Shown here piece after piece: positions 51,145-60,525 of a stretch of DNA of 64,000 bases. Origin of the DNA: Hyphomonadaceae bacterium BL14 (GTDB lineage: Bacteria; Pseudomonadota; Alphaproteobacteria; Caulobacterales; Maricaulaceae); assembly GCA_027627705.1 (NCBI GenBank), contig CP091242.1:1910677-1974676 (forward strand), in the 5' to 3' direction. Made by a program: the position numbers and the translations under genes. A model generated the notes under the pieces. The model ran no database searches, was not told the origin of the DNA, and saw nothing but the letters and a program-made list of their open reading frames with translations. How positions within the stretch are numbered: the stretch's first letter is position 1; each line of letters begins with the position of its first letter.

Positions 51145-52140
51145 TTACAGAAACAGCGCGGCCCCGGCGAAAATGGTCCCCAGAAGGATCAGGGACGCCA
51201 GCGCGCACAGCACCAGCGGACGCCAACCGGCCTGCGTGATCCGGCGTGGATCAATGGCCAGCCCCAGCGCCGCCAGGGCCACACAGAACAATAGGGAGGC
51301 AAGCCATGCGCTGGCCGCGATAAACGCGGCCGGCAGGGGGGCCTGCCAGGCCAGCAGCGCCGCTGCGGCGAAGCCCGTGACGAACCAGGGCGGCAAGAGC
51401 CGGCCGAGCCCGGTTGAACCCGGAGCCCCGCCCGGTGCCAGCAGCATCAGCACCGGGGCCAGCATGGCCACCCGGATCAGCTTGGCGCTGACGCCGGCTG
51501 CTCCAGCCTCCTCGCCCATGGCCGAGGCCGCGCCGGTGGCGTGGGCCAGTTCGTGCAACGACGCCCCGGCCCAGACCCCGCCCGCCAATGCGCTGAGACC
51601 AGCAGCGTGAGCGATCACCGGAATGGCGACCATGGCGAGCCCGCCCATAAGGGTGATAGCGGCCAGCGTGGTGGTCACGGTTTCCTGCCGCGCCTTGAGC
51701 GCCGCGCCCGCGGCCAGCGCCGCCGACGCACCGCAAATGGAGACCCCTGCAGCCATGACCCGCGCCATGTCGCGGTCGACGCCCATCAGGCGCGCCAGAC
51801 CCAGTGTTGCGGCAAAGCCGATAGCGACCGCAGCCACCGCCAGCGCGGCACCCGGCCAGCCAATGGCCGCGATGTCATGGCTGCCCAGGCGCAGGCCCAA
51901 CAGCACGACGGCGGCTTTCAGCACCGGGCCATAGGCGGTGGCCAGCCCCGGCTCGATGATGGCGGGCGCACCGCCCAGTCCGGCGCGCAAGGCCATGCCC
52001 GCCAACAGCGCCAGCGCCGGCGCGCCAAGCCAGGCCGGGGTCACACCCGATGCCATCAGCGCAGCGCCCGCCAGCACCAGCGCGATCACCAGGCCGGGTA
52101 GCAGAGGGAGCGCGGCGCGCGGCCGCCAGAGAAAGATCAC
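51145..52140 (-). CDS. YeiH/UPF0324 family membrane transporter (putative sulfate exporter)
   Basis: A 331-residue protein with about ten hydrophobic helices. The family signature is seen as AAGVSICGASAALAAG and the WAGASLHELAHATGAA region. Members are annotated as putative sulfate exporters, often near sulfur genes; here the next gene set is the methionine operon. GTG 52140 gives a normal N terminus but has no good ribosome site; a GTG at 52227 is also open. Transport substrate is unproved. Confidence 0.85.
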   Translation of the reverse strand: MIFLWRPRAALPLLPGLVIALVLAGAALMASGVTPAWLGAPALALLAGMALRAGLGGAPAIIEPGLATAYGPVLKAAVVLLGLRLGSHDIAAIGWPGAALAVAAVAIGFAATLGLARLMGVDRDMARVMAAGVSICGASAALAAGAALKARQETVTTTLAAITLMGGLAMVAIPVIAHAAGLSALAGGVWAGASLHELAHATGAASAMGEEAGAAGVSAKLIRVAMLAPVLMLLAPGGAPGSTGLGRLLPPWFVTGFAAAALLAWQAPLPAAFIAASAWLASLLFCVALAALGLAIDPRRITQAGWRPLVLCALASLILLGTIFAGAALFL

Positions 52141-52183
52141 GATGGAACTCGATTCACGCAGGGCGGGACGGCCGCCGACGGAT

Positions 52184-52450
52184 CTACGCTTCGCCTTCGC
52201 GCCGGACCGATCCGTGCACGCCGGCACCCGGAACCGCGTTGCGCAGGTCGCGATGGGTGACCATGCGCCGGTGAAGGTCCTCGATACAGCGCGATCCCGA
52301 TTTCACGAACAGAAACGGCAGGAGGCCGTGGATCAGACAGGCGAACCCGGCGCCGATCATGGCAAAACCGAAGGACGAGGCCTGGACCAGATGCGTACCA
52401 TAGCTCTCTCCGACAGACGCGGGATGGTCGGTGAAGGCGCGCTTGATCAT
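52184..52450 (-). CDS. DUF6356 family small membrane protein
   Basis: An 88-residue protein starting MIKRAFTDHPASVGESYG, followed by a helix (FGFAMIGAGFACLIHGLLPFLF) and GSRCIEDLHRRM. This block is the DUF6356 signature, common in Alphaproteobacteria and of unknown function. The last 20 residues are less conserved. AAAGGA lies upstream. It is divergent from the Lrp/AsnC gene and directly upstream of the YeiH-type gene. Confidence 0.8.
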   Translation of the reverse strand: MIKRAFTDHPASVGESYGTHLVQASSFGFAMIGAGFACLIHGLLPFLFVKSGSRCIEDLHRRMVTHRDLRNAVPGAGVHGSVRREGEA

Positions 52451-52560
52451 GGCGGTCAGGTCCTTTCCAGAACGATGAGACTTGGAAGGATGGCGCAGTT
52501 CGCGTAGAAAACGCGTCCAAAATCATGCGCTCGTGACTAAATTTATAGGAGATAGTTCCA

Positions 52561-53037
52561 ATGAAGGCGGTCAAACTGGATTCAATTGATCGCAAGATCC
52601 TCCACTGGCTGCAGCAGGATGCCGATTTGCCCATCGCCGAACTGGCCGAACGGGTCGGCCTGTCCCAGACGCCTTGCTGGCGCCGCGTCAAGCGGCTCAC
52701 GGAAAGTGGCGTGATCCTGCGCAAGGTGGCGCTGGCCGATCCGCGGGCCCTGGGATTGAAGCTGATCGCGTTCATCGCGGTGAAGACCAATCAGCATAAT
52801 GACCGCTGGCTGGAGCGCTTTGCGCGCGGTGTCTCAGGGCTCGACCATGTGCTGGAGTTTCACCGCATGAGCGGCGAGACCGACTACCTCATCAAGGTGG
52901 CGGCGCGCGACATGGAGCATTTCGACGCCATCTACAAAGAGCTCATCCAGATCGCCGACCTCAATGACGTCTCCAGCCATTTCTCCATGGAGACGATCAA
53001 GATGAGCACCGCCTATCCGGTGTTGGACGGCGCGTGA
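52561..53037 (+). CDS. Lrp/AsnC-family transcriptional regulator
   Basis: A 158-residue regulator. The N-terminal helix-turn-helix reads LDSIDRKILHWLQQDADLP and ERVGLSQTPCWRRVKRLTESGVI; the C-terminal RAM domain has VLEFHRMSGETDYLIKV and the effector-binding region. This is the typical Lrp/AsnC plan and length. GGAG upstream supports the ATG. It may sense an amino acid. The nearest targets by position are the divergent DUF6356 and YeiH genes. Confidence 0.93.
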   Translation: MKAVKLDSIDRKILHWLQQDADLPIAELAERVGLSQTPCWRRVKRLTESGVILRKVALADPRALGLKLIAFIAVKTNQHNDRWLERFARGVSGLDHVLEFHRMSGETDYLIKVAARDMEHFDAIYKELIQIADLNDVSSHFSMETIKMSTAYPVLDGA

Positions 53038-53050
53038 GCGTGTCTCGCGC

Positions 53051-54457
53051 TCAGTCCAGCGACTTGACGATGGATTCGGTCATTTTCTTCGCGTCGCCCA
53101 GCAGCATGAGCGTGTTGTCGCGGAAGAAGAGCGGGTTCTCGATGCCGGCATAGCCCGAGCCCATGGACCGCTTGACGAACATCACCGTGCGTGCCTTCCA
53201 AACCTGCAGTACCGGCATGCCATAGATCGGGCTTGTGGGATCGTCTTCCGCGGCCGGGTTGGTGACGTCATTGGCGCCGATCACGAAGGCGACGTCCGCC
53301 GTGGCGAACTCGGCATTGATGTCTTCCAGCTCAAACACCTCGTCATACGGCGCCTGCGCTTCGGCCAGCAGCACGTTCATATGGCCCGGCATGCGCCCGG
53401 CCACCGGGTGAATGGCATAGGCGATATCCACGCCTTCGGCTTTGAGCGTATCGGCCATTTCCTTCAGCGCATGCTGGGCCTGCGCCACCGCCATGCCATA
53501 GCCCGGCACGATGATGACCTTGCCGGCATTTTTCATGATGAAGGCCGCGTCTTCGGCAGACCCCATCTTCACGGCGCGATCCACCTGGCCGTGAGCGCCG
53601 GCCGAGGCCGCGTCAGCGCCGAACCCGCCCAGGATCACCGAGATGAAGGACCGGTTCATGCCCTTGCACATGATGTAGGACAGGATGGCACCTGACGAGC
53701 CCACCAGCGCGCCAGTGATCAGCAGCGCGGTGTTTTCCAGCGTGAAGCCGAGCGCAGCCGCGGCCCAGCCGGAATAGGAATTCAGCATGGACACGACCAC
53801 CGGCATGTCGGCACCGCCGATGGGGATGATCAAAAGCACGCCCAGCACCAGCGCCAGGACCGTGATGATCCAGAACGCCGTCTTGGCCTGACCACCCGAG
53901 GCGGTGAGGAAGACGACAAACACCGCCGCGGCGATGCCCAGCCCCAGATTGAGCCAGTGCTGGCCCTTGAAGACGATGGGCGCGCCGCTCATCAGGCCTT
54001 GCAGCTTCATGAAGGCGATAATGGAACCGGAGAAGGTGATGGCCCCGATCGCCGCGCCGATCGCCAGCTCCACCAGCGACAACGCCTTGAGCCCGCCGCC
54101 CGGTGCCGAAATCCCGAACGCCTGCGGCTCATACAGCGCAGCCGCGGCGACCAGCACGGCGGTGAGGCCTACCAGCGAGTGAAAGCCTGCCACCAGCTGC
54201 GGCATGTCCGTCATGGCGATGCGCCGCGCGATCACCGCACCGATCCCGCCGCCGATGATGACAGCGCCCAGGATGAGCATGATGCCAAGCGCGGTCAGGT
54301 CCACCACGACCAGCGTTGTGCCCACCGCGACGGCCATGCCGGCCATGCCGAGATAATTGCCCTGGCGCGAGGTTTCCGGGCTCGACAGGCCTCGCAGGGC
54401 CATGATGAACAGGATCCCGGAAACGAGATACAGAAGGGCGGCGAAATCAGCGGACAT
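53051..54457 (-). CDS. pntB: NAD(P) transhydrogenase subunit beta
   Basis: The beta subunit of the proton-translocating transhydrogenase, which makes NADPH from NADH using the proton gradient. The 468-residue protein has about eight membrane helices (residues 1-260) and a C-terminal NADP domain with IVPGYGMAVAQAQHALKEM and GRMPGHMNVLLAEAQ, FVIGANDVTNPAA. ATG 54457 gives the expected MSADFAALLYLVSG start. It is separated from pntAB by a small secreted gene. Confidence 0.96.
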   Translation of the reverse strand: MSADFAALLYLVSGILFIMALRGLSSPETSRQGNYLGMAGMAVAVGTTLVVVDLTALGIMLILGAVIIGGGIGAVIARRIAMTDMPQLVAGFHSLVGLTAVLVAAAALYEPQAFGISAPGGGLKALSLVELAIGAAIGAITFSGSIIAFMKLQGLMSGAPIVFKGQHWLNLGLGIAAAVFVVFLTASGGQAKTAFWIITVLALVLGVLLIIPIGGADMPVVVSMLNSYSGWAAAALGFTLENTALLITGALVGSSGAILSYIMCKGMNRSFISVILGGFGADAASAGAHGQVDRAVKMGSAEDAAFIMKNAGKVIIVPGYGMAVAQAQHALKEMADTLKAEGVDIAYAIHPVAGRMPGHMNVLLAEAQAPYDEVFELEDINAEFATADVAFVIGANDVTNPAAEDDPTSPIYGMPVLQVWKARTVMFVKRSMGSGYAGIENPLFFRDNTLMLLGDAKKMTESIVKSLD

Positions 54458-54485
54458 GAACGTCTCCGAAGGAGCGGGCGGGAAG

Positions 54486-54899
54486 TCAGCCGGCGGTAAA
54501 GGCGCTAAATGCGACCACACGGCCACAAGGGGCTGCAGGCTCAGGCTGAACGGTCGCGCAGATCGGGTTCTCCGGATCCGGCACGTAAATCACTCGAATG
54601 CTCCCGCCTCGACCGGCGGCGTGGGTGAGCAGGTTCATGGCCGCCGCGATGCCGCCCGGCGCTGAACCGCCATCATAGGCCATATAGGTTTGGGCGCAGT
54701 CGATCAGCAGACCGTTATGGGCCGCCCAAACCCGGTTCACACTGCAGTTTCGCGTCTGGCGTTCAGTCACATCCTGAGTCTGCACCCCCAGCTGGACGGG
54801 CGGGGCGTCCGGGCGTTGACTTTGAACGCGCTGCTGGGCCTCGGCCACTGACGAGAGACCCAGGGCGATGAGGAAGGCTGAAACGCACAGGCGGACCAT
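54486..54899 (-). CDS. Small secreted protein inside the pnt operon
   Basis: A 137-residue hypothetical protein. It starts with a signal peptide, MVRLCVSAFLIALGLSSVAEA, then a Gln/Pro-rich stretch and a core with three cysteines (NCSVN, IDCAQ, ICATV) and a late PCG. I do not recognise the family. It lies between pntAB and pntB on the same strand, 28 bases before pntB, so it is probably cotranscribed. Confidence 0.65.
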   Translation of the reverse strand: MVRLCVSAFLIALGLSSVAEAQQRVQSQRPDAPPVQLGVQTQDVTERQTRNCSVNRVWAAHNGLLIDCAQTYMAYDGGSAPGGIAAAMNLLTHAAGRGGSIRVIYVPDPENPICATVQPEPAAPCGRVVAFSAFTAG

Positions 54900-54938
54900 G
54901 GCTGGACTCCTTACTGCGGACGAAACAAGCCGCCGCCC

Positions 54939-55274
54939 TCAGGCAGCGTCCCCAGAGGCCGGCTTGGCCGGCCTTTCCTTCTTCTTGTACATCGCCAGCA
55001 TGCGCTGGGTGACTAGGAAACCGCCAAAGATATTGATGCTGGCCAGCAACACGCCCAGAACGCCGAGCCCCTTGGCGAACTGCGCGCCTTCGCTGGCCGC
55101 GGCCGCGGCAGCCGCAATCAGGGCGCCGACGATGATCACAGAGGAGATGGCGTTGGTCACGCTCATGAGCGGGGTGTGCAGGGCCGGAGTCACCGACCAG
55201 ACCACATAATAGCCCACGAATACGGCGAGCACGAAAATCGCCAGGCGGAAAACATTCGGATCGACTGCGTCCAT
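54939..55274 (-). CDS. pntAB: NAD(P) transhydrogenase subunit alpha, part 2
   Basis: A 111-residue membrane subunit that carries the transmembrane helices of the alpha chain in organisms where PntA is split. It shows helices [20 protein letters not shown] and [16 protein letters not shown], with the [13 protein letters not shown] motif. ATG 55274 matches the family. It lies 29 bases after the 29-residue gene and follows pntAA. Confidence 0.95.
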   Translation of the reverse strand: MDAVDPNVFRLAIFVLAVFVGYYVVWSVTPALHTPLMSVTNAISSVIIVGALIAAAAAAASEGAQFAKGLGVLGVLLASINIFGGFLVTQRMLAMYKKKERPAKPASGDAA

Positions 55275-55303
55275 GTCAGGCTCCGTGAGGCGGCGTGCGG
55301 GGC

Positions 55304-55393
55304 TTAGCCCGCGATGATGGCGGCGGCGGCAAAGGCACTCAGCGTGACGATGGCCGTAACGGCGATGGCGATCTGGATGATGCGGCGTTTCAT
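55304..55393 (-). CDS. 29-residue membrane mini-protein between pntAA and pntAB
   Basis: A short frame that begins [12 protein letters not shown] and ends AAAAIIAG, with one membrane-length hydrophobic segment after two arginines. Its ATG overlaps the pntAA stop (ATGA) and has the strong ribosome site AAAGGAGA 6-8 bases upstream. Such placement suggests real, coupled translation. It may be a small accessory subunit of the transhydrogenase. I know no named family for it. Confidence 0.65.
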   Translation of the reverse strand: MKRRIIQIAIAVTAIVTLSAFAAAAIIAG

Positions 55394-56523
55394 GAGCCGT
55401 CTCCTTTGAGGGTGGGATGGACAATCTCGCCATCCCGGGTCAGGGCCATGCCCTTTATGATGTCATCATCCCAGTGAGGGCTGAGCGCGCCGTCTTCGGC
55501 GCGCAGAAGCGGGAAGAGATTGACCAGATTGCGCGCCAGCAATTGCGAGGAATCCGCGGCCAGGCGCGCGGGCAGATCGCCATAGCCGGCGATCTTCACG
55601 CCGTTATGGACCACCAGTTCACCCGATTTCGTCAGCTCACAATTGCCGCCATTGGCCGCGGCAATGTCGATGATCACCGAGCCCGGCTTCATCGTGTCAA
55701 CCATGGCCCGGGTCAGCAGGCGCGGTGCCGGTCGTCCGGGGATCAGCGCGGTCGTGATGATCACGTCCTGCTTGAGAATGTGCGAAGCGACCAGCTCGGC
55801 CTGCTTGGCCTTGTAGTCGTCGCTCATTTCCTTGGCGTAGCCGCCGGCAGTCTCGGCAGCCTTGAACTCTTCATCCTCGACGGCGACGAATTTGGCACCT
55901 AGCGAGGCCACCTGCTCCTTGGCGGCGGGGCGCACGTCCGTGGCAGTCACGATGGCACCCAGGCGGCGCGCCGTGGCGATGGCCTGTAGGCCGGCAACGC
56001 CGACGCCCATCACAAACACGCGTGCCGCGGCAATGGTGCCGGCCGCCGTCATCATCATCGGGAAGGCGCGGCCATAGAGCGTGGCAGCTTCCACCACGGC
56101 GCGGTAGCCGGCCAGGTTGGACTGGGACGACAGCGCATCCATCGACTGGGCCCGCGTGATGCGCGGCGTGAATTCCATGGCCAGTGCGTTGACGCCCGCC
56201 TGGGCGCAGGACCCGGCAAAGTCGACCGCGCCATGGGGCTCGAACAGCCCGACCATCACGGCCCCTTTTTTGAGGCCTTTGATCACGCCGGCATCAGGCC
56301 GGCGCACGCAGAACAGGGCGTCCGCCGCCTTGACCACATCATCGCGCGTGCCCACGCCGGCACCGGCCGCCTCATAGGCGGCATCGGCAAAATCGGCACG
56401 GGCACCTGCACCGGATTCCACCAGAACTTCAGCGCCGGTCTTGACCAGCGCTTTCACGCTGTCAGGCGTGGCGGCAACCCGGGTCTCGCCCGGATGAGTT
56501 TCGGCAAGGATGGCGATTCGCAT
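55390..56523 (-). CDS. pntAA: NAD(P) transhydrogenase subunit alpha, part 1
   Basis: The soluble NAD-binding part of the alpha chain, 377 residues. It starts [21 protein letters not shown], and has the [15 protein letters not shown] segment, the NAD motif [20 protein letters not shown], and [13 protein letters not shown]. It is the first gene of pntAA-mini gene-pntAB-secreted gene-pntB. AAGGGA upstream supports the ATG. Confidence 0.96.
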   Translation of the reverse strand: MRIAILAETHPGETRVAATPDSVKALVKTGAEVLVESGAGARADFADAAYEAAGAGVGTRDDVVKAADALFCVRRPDAGVIKGLKKGAVMVGLFEPHGAVDFAGSCAQAGVNALAMEFTPRITRAQSMDALSSQSNLAGYRAVVEAATLYGRAFPMMMTAAGTIAAARVFVMGVGVAGLQAIATARRLGAIVTATDVRPAAKEQVASLGAKFVAVEDEEFKAAETAGGYAKEMSDDYKAKQAELVASHILKQDVIITTALIPGRPAPRLLTRAMVDTMKPGSVIIDIAAANGGNCELTKSGELVVHNGVKIAGYGDLPARLAADSSQLLARNLVNLFPLLRAEDGALSPHWDDDIIKGMALTRDGEIVHPTLKGDGS

Positions 56524-56617
56524 GCAAATCCCTTGAGCGGCGCGGCTTTAACCAATGCGCCCAGCATGCGCGACTCGGCTGGAAAGGCAATTGGTTTTTG
56601 GCCCTTGCGCAGACGCG

Positions 56618-56914
56618 TCAGGAATTGGCGAGCAACAGGGTGATCCCACCGGCCATGATGGCGATGACCGCAAGCACGCCAAGAGACGCCCAGTAACGCG
56701 GGCCCTGCTTGAGGACAAATCCTGCCACGCCGCCTGCGATCAGCGAGATGATCAGGGCACTGATCCAGTTCGTGCCCGCACCAAACACCAGGGTCAGGTA
56801 CAGCACGATCAGGCCCAGCAGGACCGAGATGAACACCGACACCTTCATGACGGCGCCGTAGGTCGATTGGTGATGGGAAATGTCCATCTGACCGCGGGTG
56901 TAGTCTTCAGCCAT
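56618..56914 (-). CDS. aa3-type cytochrome c oxidase subunit IV
   Basis: A 98-residue protein. The N-terminal MAEDYTRGQMDISHHQSTY followed by a membrane helix is the alphaproteobacterial aa3-type oxidase subunit IV pattern. It has three helices in total here, one or two more than the usual single-helix form (about 50 residues). It lies upstream of pntAA on the same strand. AAGGAA upstream supports ATG 56914. Confidence 0.82.
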   Translation of the reverse strand: MAEDYTRGQMDISHHQSTYGAVMKVSVFISVLLGLIVLYLTLVFGAGTNWISALIISLIAGGVAGFVLKQGPRYWASLGVLAVIAIMAGGITLLLANS

Positions 56915-57037
56915 CGTCACATTCCTTGTCCGGGAAGGCTCTGGAGCCGCAGCCCCTGCATGGCGCGCCTCTAGCATGACCCGCCGCCCCCGCCAAGGCA
57001 GCAAGCGCTGCACGGACGGGCGCGGCCATGCGCCTGA

Positions 57038-57964
57038 TCACCCGGGCGGGGCCCAGCCCTCCACCAGCGCATCCAGCGCCGAAACCACAGCCATCGGATC
57101 ATCCAGAATGAGGTGATGGCGCGCACGCGGCACGGTGACGAAGGGCGAGCGGGTGAAGACCGAGCGCATGTAGGCCCAGGTCTCCGTGTTCATGAGATCG
57201 GAGCGTTCGCCCCGGATGAAGGCCAGCGGGCAGCCCAGCGCCGCGGCCGCAGCTTCAGGATCGCGGCGCTGATAGGTGAGCTTGGCCCACAGATCGGGAT
57301 CGAACCACCAGGTCCAGCCGCCCTCGGCTTCGCGCAGCGAACCGCGCGCCACATGATCCACCAGCCACACATTGTCGCAGGGCTGGGCGGGCAGCAGGCG
57401 GAAGCGCGCCAGCGCGGTCGCCAGATCAGGATAGATCTTGCCGCCGCGGCGTGGCGGCGATCCTTCGCGCTGCTTCTCCGGTTTGCGCATCGGGCTGTCG
57501 AGGATCACCGCAGCGCGCAGGTCTGCGCCGAACTCCGTGGCGGCCTGCAGCGTCACGAACCCGCCAAAGGAATGGCCGACAAAGACCGGCTTGCCGTTCA
57601 CGAACGCGCCGGCGTCTTCAGCCGCCGCGCGCATGTCGGCGGCGTGATCGGTCATGGTATAGACCTCGCGCCAGCCGCTCTGCCCCATGCCGGCCAGATC
57701 CGGCGCAATCACCCGGCGCCCCGCCTGGACCAGGAACGGCCCCAGCGCATCCCACCAGCCCTTGTGCGCGGTACCGCCATGGATCAGCACCAGCGCCGGA
57801 TCGCCGCGCCTGCCCCAGGCCTTCCAGACCAGGCGCACGCCGTCCCGCACGGTCTCGCCCGTCTCGAAAGGGGCCGCCAGCGCGTCGGCGAACCAGTCCG
57901 GCGCGGGCACAGGCGCGCCGGCGAATTGCGCCAGCGGCGGAGGCAGGGGGGCGGGGTCGGTCAT
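57038..57964 (-). CDS. Alpha/beta hydrolase
   Basis: A 308-residue serine hydrolase. The oxyanion region is LIHGGTAHKGWWDAL, the nucleophile elbow GHSFGG, and the C-terminal base His is likely in ARHHLILDDP, with the acid in a preceding loop (GERSDLMN). The substrate is unknown. ATG 57964 begins MTDPAPLPPP; upstream frame to 58033 is unlikely. It is divergent from the sigma-54 regulator gene. Confidence 0.88.
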   Translation of the reverse strand: MTDPAPLPPPLAQFAGAPVPAPDWFADALAAPFETGETVRDGVRLVWKAWGRRGDPALVLIHGGTAHKGWWDALGPFLVQAGRRVIAPDLAGMGQSGWREVYTMTDHAADMRAAAEDAGAFVNGKPVFVGHSFGGFVTLQAATEFGADLRAAVILDSPMRKPEKQREGSPPRRGGKIYPDLATALARFRLLPAQPCDNVWLVDHVARGSLREAEGGWTWWFDPDLWAKLTYQRRDPEAAAAALGCPLAFIRGERSDLMNTETWAYMRSVFTRSPFVTVPRARHHLILDDPMAVVSALDALVEGWAPPG

Positions 57965-57997
57965 GAAGGGCGCATCCAAAAGCAATGACTGGAAACA

Positions 57998-58087
57998 GAT
58001 AAAAGGGTTAGCCCTCGTGCTGCGGCGCGTCAAACCGCGAGCGGACGGCTGCGGCGCCTCCTGCCTAACCCTTTCTTTACCCTAACC
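57998..58087. promoter_or_regulatory. CTAACC boxes between the hydrolase and the sigma-54 regulator
   Basis: The 280-base gap (57965-58244) contains CCTAACC at 58064 and again at 58081 (17 bases apart), and AGGGTTAGCCCT near 58004, which has the reverse half. It also has a TTCTTTACC stretch. These could be regulator sites. Nothing else gene-like is seen. Confidence 0.3.
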
Positions 58088-58244
58088 AATTCTGACCATG
58101 CCTTACACGTGATCTTTACCGGCCATGTCCCATAACGGTGCGCATGAAGACGGGAGGCGGCCGCGGGGCCGGGACGGGGAACACCCCGGCCGGCGCCGCT
58201 CAGAAGCCGCCCCCGGTGGATGGGACCGAAAGGGCGTGGGTGCA

Positions 58245-59738
58245 ATGGCGAAGACCGTACTGGTCGTCGATGACGATCCGACCCAGCGCCGCCTGATGCA
58301 GGCGGTGCTGGAAAAGCAGGGGCATAGCTTCCAGGGTGCCGAGGACGGCGATTCCGGCCTGGCCGCGGTGAAGCGCGGCGGGATCGACGTGGTCATGCTC
58401 GACATGATCATGCCCGGCATGGACGGGGTGGAGACCCTGGAGGCGATCAAGGCGCGCGAGCCCGATCTGCCCGTGATCATGCTCACCGCCCATGGTGGCA
58501 TCGAGACGGTTGTCCGGGCCATGCGCGCCGGCGCGGTGGATTTCTTTGTCAAGCCCGCCAGCCCCGAACGCATCGCCGTGTCGCTGCGCAATGCGCTCAA
58601 GGTGAAAGACCTCTCCAGTGAAGTCACGCGCCTGAAGAAGACCCGGTCGGGTCAGCTGGGCTTTGGCGACATGATCGCCGGGGCTCCGGCCATGCGCCAG
58701 GTGGTGCGGCTGGGCGAACGGGCGGCGAAATCCAACATCCCGATCCTGATCACCGGCGAAAGCGGCGTGGGCAAGGAACTGGTGGCGCGCTCCATTGCGG
58801 CGGCGTCGGACCGGGCGGGGCGTCCCTTTGTGGCGGTCAATTGCGGGGCGATCCCGGAAAACCTGGTGGAATCCACCCTGTTCGGTCACGAGAAGGGCTC
58901 GTTCACCGGCGCTGTGGCCAAGCATCTGGGCAAGTTCCAGGAGGCCGATGGCGGCACGCTCTTCCTTGATGAAATCGGCGAGTTGCCGCTGGACATGCAG
59001 GTCAAGCTCCTGCGCGCCCTGCAGGAAGGCGAGGTCGATCCGGTCGGCTCGCGCCGTCCGGTGAAGGTGGATGTGCGCATTGTCTCGGCGACCAATCGCG
59101 ACCTGACCGAACAGGTCAAGACCGGCGCCTTCCGCGAAGATCTGTTCTACCGGCTCAACGTGTTCCCCATCGAGGTGCCGTCGCTGGCGAAACGCCGCGA
59201 TGATATCCCGGCGCTGGTGCGCCACTTCATCGCCCGCTTCAACGCCCAGGAAGGCAAGGCTGTGCTCGACGCCACCGGCGAGACCATGGATTTGCTCGCC
59301 CGGCACGAATGGAAGGGCAATGTGCGCCAGCTGGAGAATGCGGTGTTCCGCGCCGTGGTGCTCAGCGACAGCGACTATCTGACCCCGGAAGACTTCCCGC
59401 AAATCTCCGGCCTGACGCCGACCTTGCGTGACGCCGAACCGGCACCGGCACCGGCACCGACTCCGGCCAGCGCCCCGGCGGTGCCGTCCAGCGCCGATGT
59501 GTTTGACGCCGCCGCGCTGGATGACGAGGACGACGCCCTGCGGGTGGATATTCTGGACGCAGGTGGTCATCTGCGCTCGCTGGAGGCCATCGAACGCGAC
59601 CTGATCGCGTTTGCCATCGAGACCTATTCAGGCCGCATGGCCGAGGTCGCCCGCCGCCTCGGCGTGGGCCGCTCGACGCTTTATCGCAAAGTCCGCGAAT
59701 ACGATCTCGAAGTGGATAATTTCCGCGAAGCGGGGTGA
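58245..59738 (+). CDS. Sigma-54-dependent response regulator (NtrC family)
   Basis: A 497-residue activator. The receiver domain has the acidic pair DDD at 9-11, D53 and K103. The AAA+ domain has Walker A GESGVGKE at 171-178, GSFTGA at 218-223 (the sigma-54 contact loop, usually GAFTGA), Walker [12 protein letters not shown] at 240-250 and the R-finger region. A Pro/Ala linker ([11 protein letters not shown]) leads to a Fis-type DNA-binding domain at the end ([19 protein letters not shown]). No kinase is nearby. Confidence 0.94.
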   Translation: MAKTVLVVDDDPTQRRLMQAVLEKQGHSFQGAEDGDSGLAAVKRGGIDVVMLDMIMPGMDGVETLEAIKAREPDLPVIMLTAHGGIETVVRAMRAGAVDFFVKPASPERIAVSLRNALKVKDLSSEVTRLKKTRSGQLGFGDMIAGAPAMRQVVRLGERAAKSNIPILITGESGVGKELVARSIAAASDRAGRPFVAVNCGAIPENLVESTLFGHEKGSFTGAVAKHLGKFQEADGGTLFLDEIGELPLDMQVKLLRALQEGEVDPVGSRRPVKVDVRIVSATNRDLTEQVKTGAFREDLFYRLNVFPIEVPSLAKRRDDIPALVRHFIARFNAQEGKAVLDATGETMDLLARHEWKGNVRQLENAVFRAVVLSDSDYLTPEDFPQISGLTPTLRDAEPAPAPAPTPASAPAVPSSADVFDAAALDDEDDALRVDILDAGGHLRSLEAIERDLIAFAIETYSGRMAEVARRLGVGRSTLYRKVREYDLEVDNFREAG

Positions 59739-59757
59739 AATCTGAGTCCGGCCGCCC

Positions 59758-60429
59758 CTAAACCGGGGCGGCCGGCTCGGCTTTTTCCGGCAGCGGGAAC
59801 AGCATCGCGAAACGCCGGGCCAGCGCGCGGTCGCCCTGAACGTTCAGCCCGGCGTCCTCCCCCGCGTCCAATGTCATCCCGCCATAGACCAGTCCGGCGA
59901 CCAGGTTGGGATCGCCCGATAGCGTGAAGGCCGGCGCCTGCGCCTCTCCAATGCCGATCTCCAGCTGCGCGTCCTTGATGCGCACCCGGTGCGGGACGCC
60001 GTCGAGCACCAGCGCGGCTTCCACATCGAGGCCGGCAGCGCGCTCTGTGTTAAACATCGTGCGGAACGAGAGCATCACGGACGCCGCGCTCATCGGCTTT
60101 CCCGGTGCCAGGGTCGGCGAGCGCGCCGCCCAGCGCCCGATATCCTTGATCAGCGGCTCAAGTTCGGCACCCCAGGGCGTGAGCGCGTAGACATGCGAGG
60201 CGGCTGGCGGCGGCAATTTGCGGCGCACCACGAGATGCCCGGCTTCCAGCTCGGCCAGCCGCGTGGTCAGGATATTCGTACTGATGCCGCACAGCGCGGC
60301 CTTGAGATCACTGAACCGCTTGGGTCCGGGGATCAGCTCGCGCACGATCAGCAACGCCCAGCGCTCACCGACCAGATCGAGCGCATGGGCAGTCGCACAA
60401 CCATCATCATAGGGCTTCTTGCGGGCCAT
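59758..60429 (-). CDS. HxlR-family regulator with C-terminal SCP2-like domain
   Basis: A 223-residue regulator. The N-terminal winged helix is CATAHALDLVGERWALLIVRELIPGPKRFSDL and ISTNILTTRLAELEAGHLVVRRKL, typical of HxlR; a Cys lies at residue 11. The C-terminal 100 residues resemble a sterol-carrier-type domain (LVAGLVYGGMTLDAGEDAG), found in some HxlR proteins. It is divergent from the DUF1428 gene and likely controls it. Confidence 0.9.
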   Translation of the reverse strand: MARKKPYDDGCATAHALDLVGERWALLIVRELIPGPKRFSDLKAALCGISTNILTTRLAELEAGHLVVRRKLPPPAASHVYALTPWGAELEPLIKDIGRWAARSPTLAPGKPMSAASVMLSFRTMFNTERAAGLDVEAALVLDGVPHRVRIKDAQLEIGIGEAQAPAFTLSGDPNLVAGLVYGGMTLDAGEDAGLNVQGDRALARRFAMLFPLPEKAEPAAPV

Positions 60430-60449
60430 GGATGAGATTTAAGTTGATT

Positions 60450-60464
60450 CTGGCAATTATCCAG
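60450..60464. promoter_or_regulatory. CTGG-N7-CCAG inverted repeat, possible HxlR operator
   Basis: CTGG (60450-60453) and CCAG (60461-60464) are mirrored around CAATTAT between the divergent HxlR and DUF1428 genes. TTGATT just upstream may be a -35 box. The match is short. Confidence 0.3.
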
Positions 60465-60525
60465 TTGCTTTTTTGAACCAAGTGTCGGACCTTCACTTTC
60501 GTTCAACACCGGAGGAGATGTGTCC

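Noticed and set aside
58125..58244. Earlier ATG for the sigma-54 regulator
   Set aside because: The extra 40 residues are Arg/Gly-rich and unlike a receiver domain; [11 protein letters not shown] at 58245 is the normal start.
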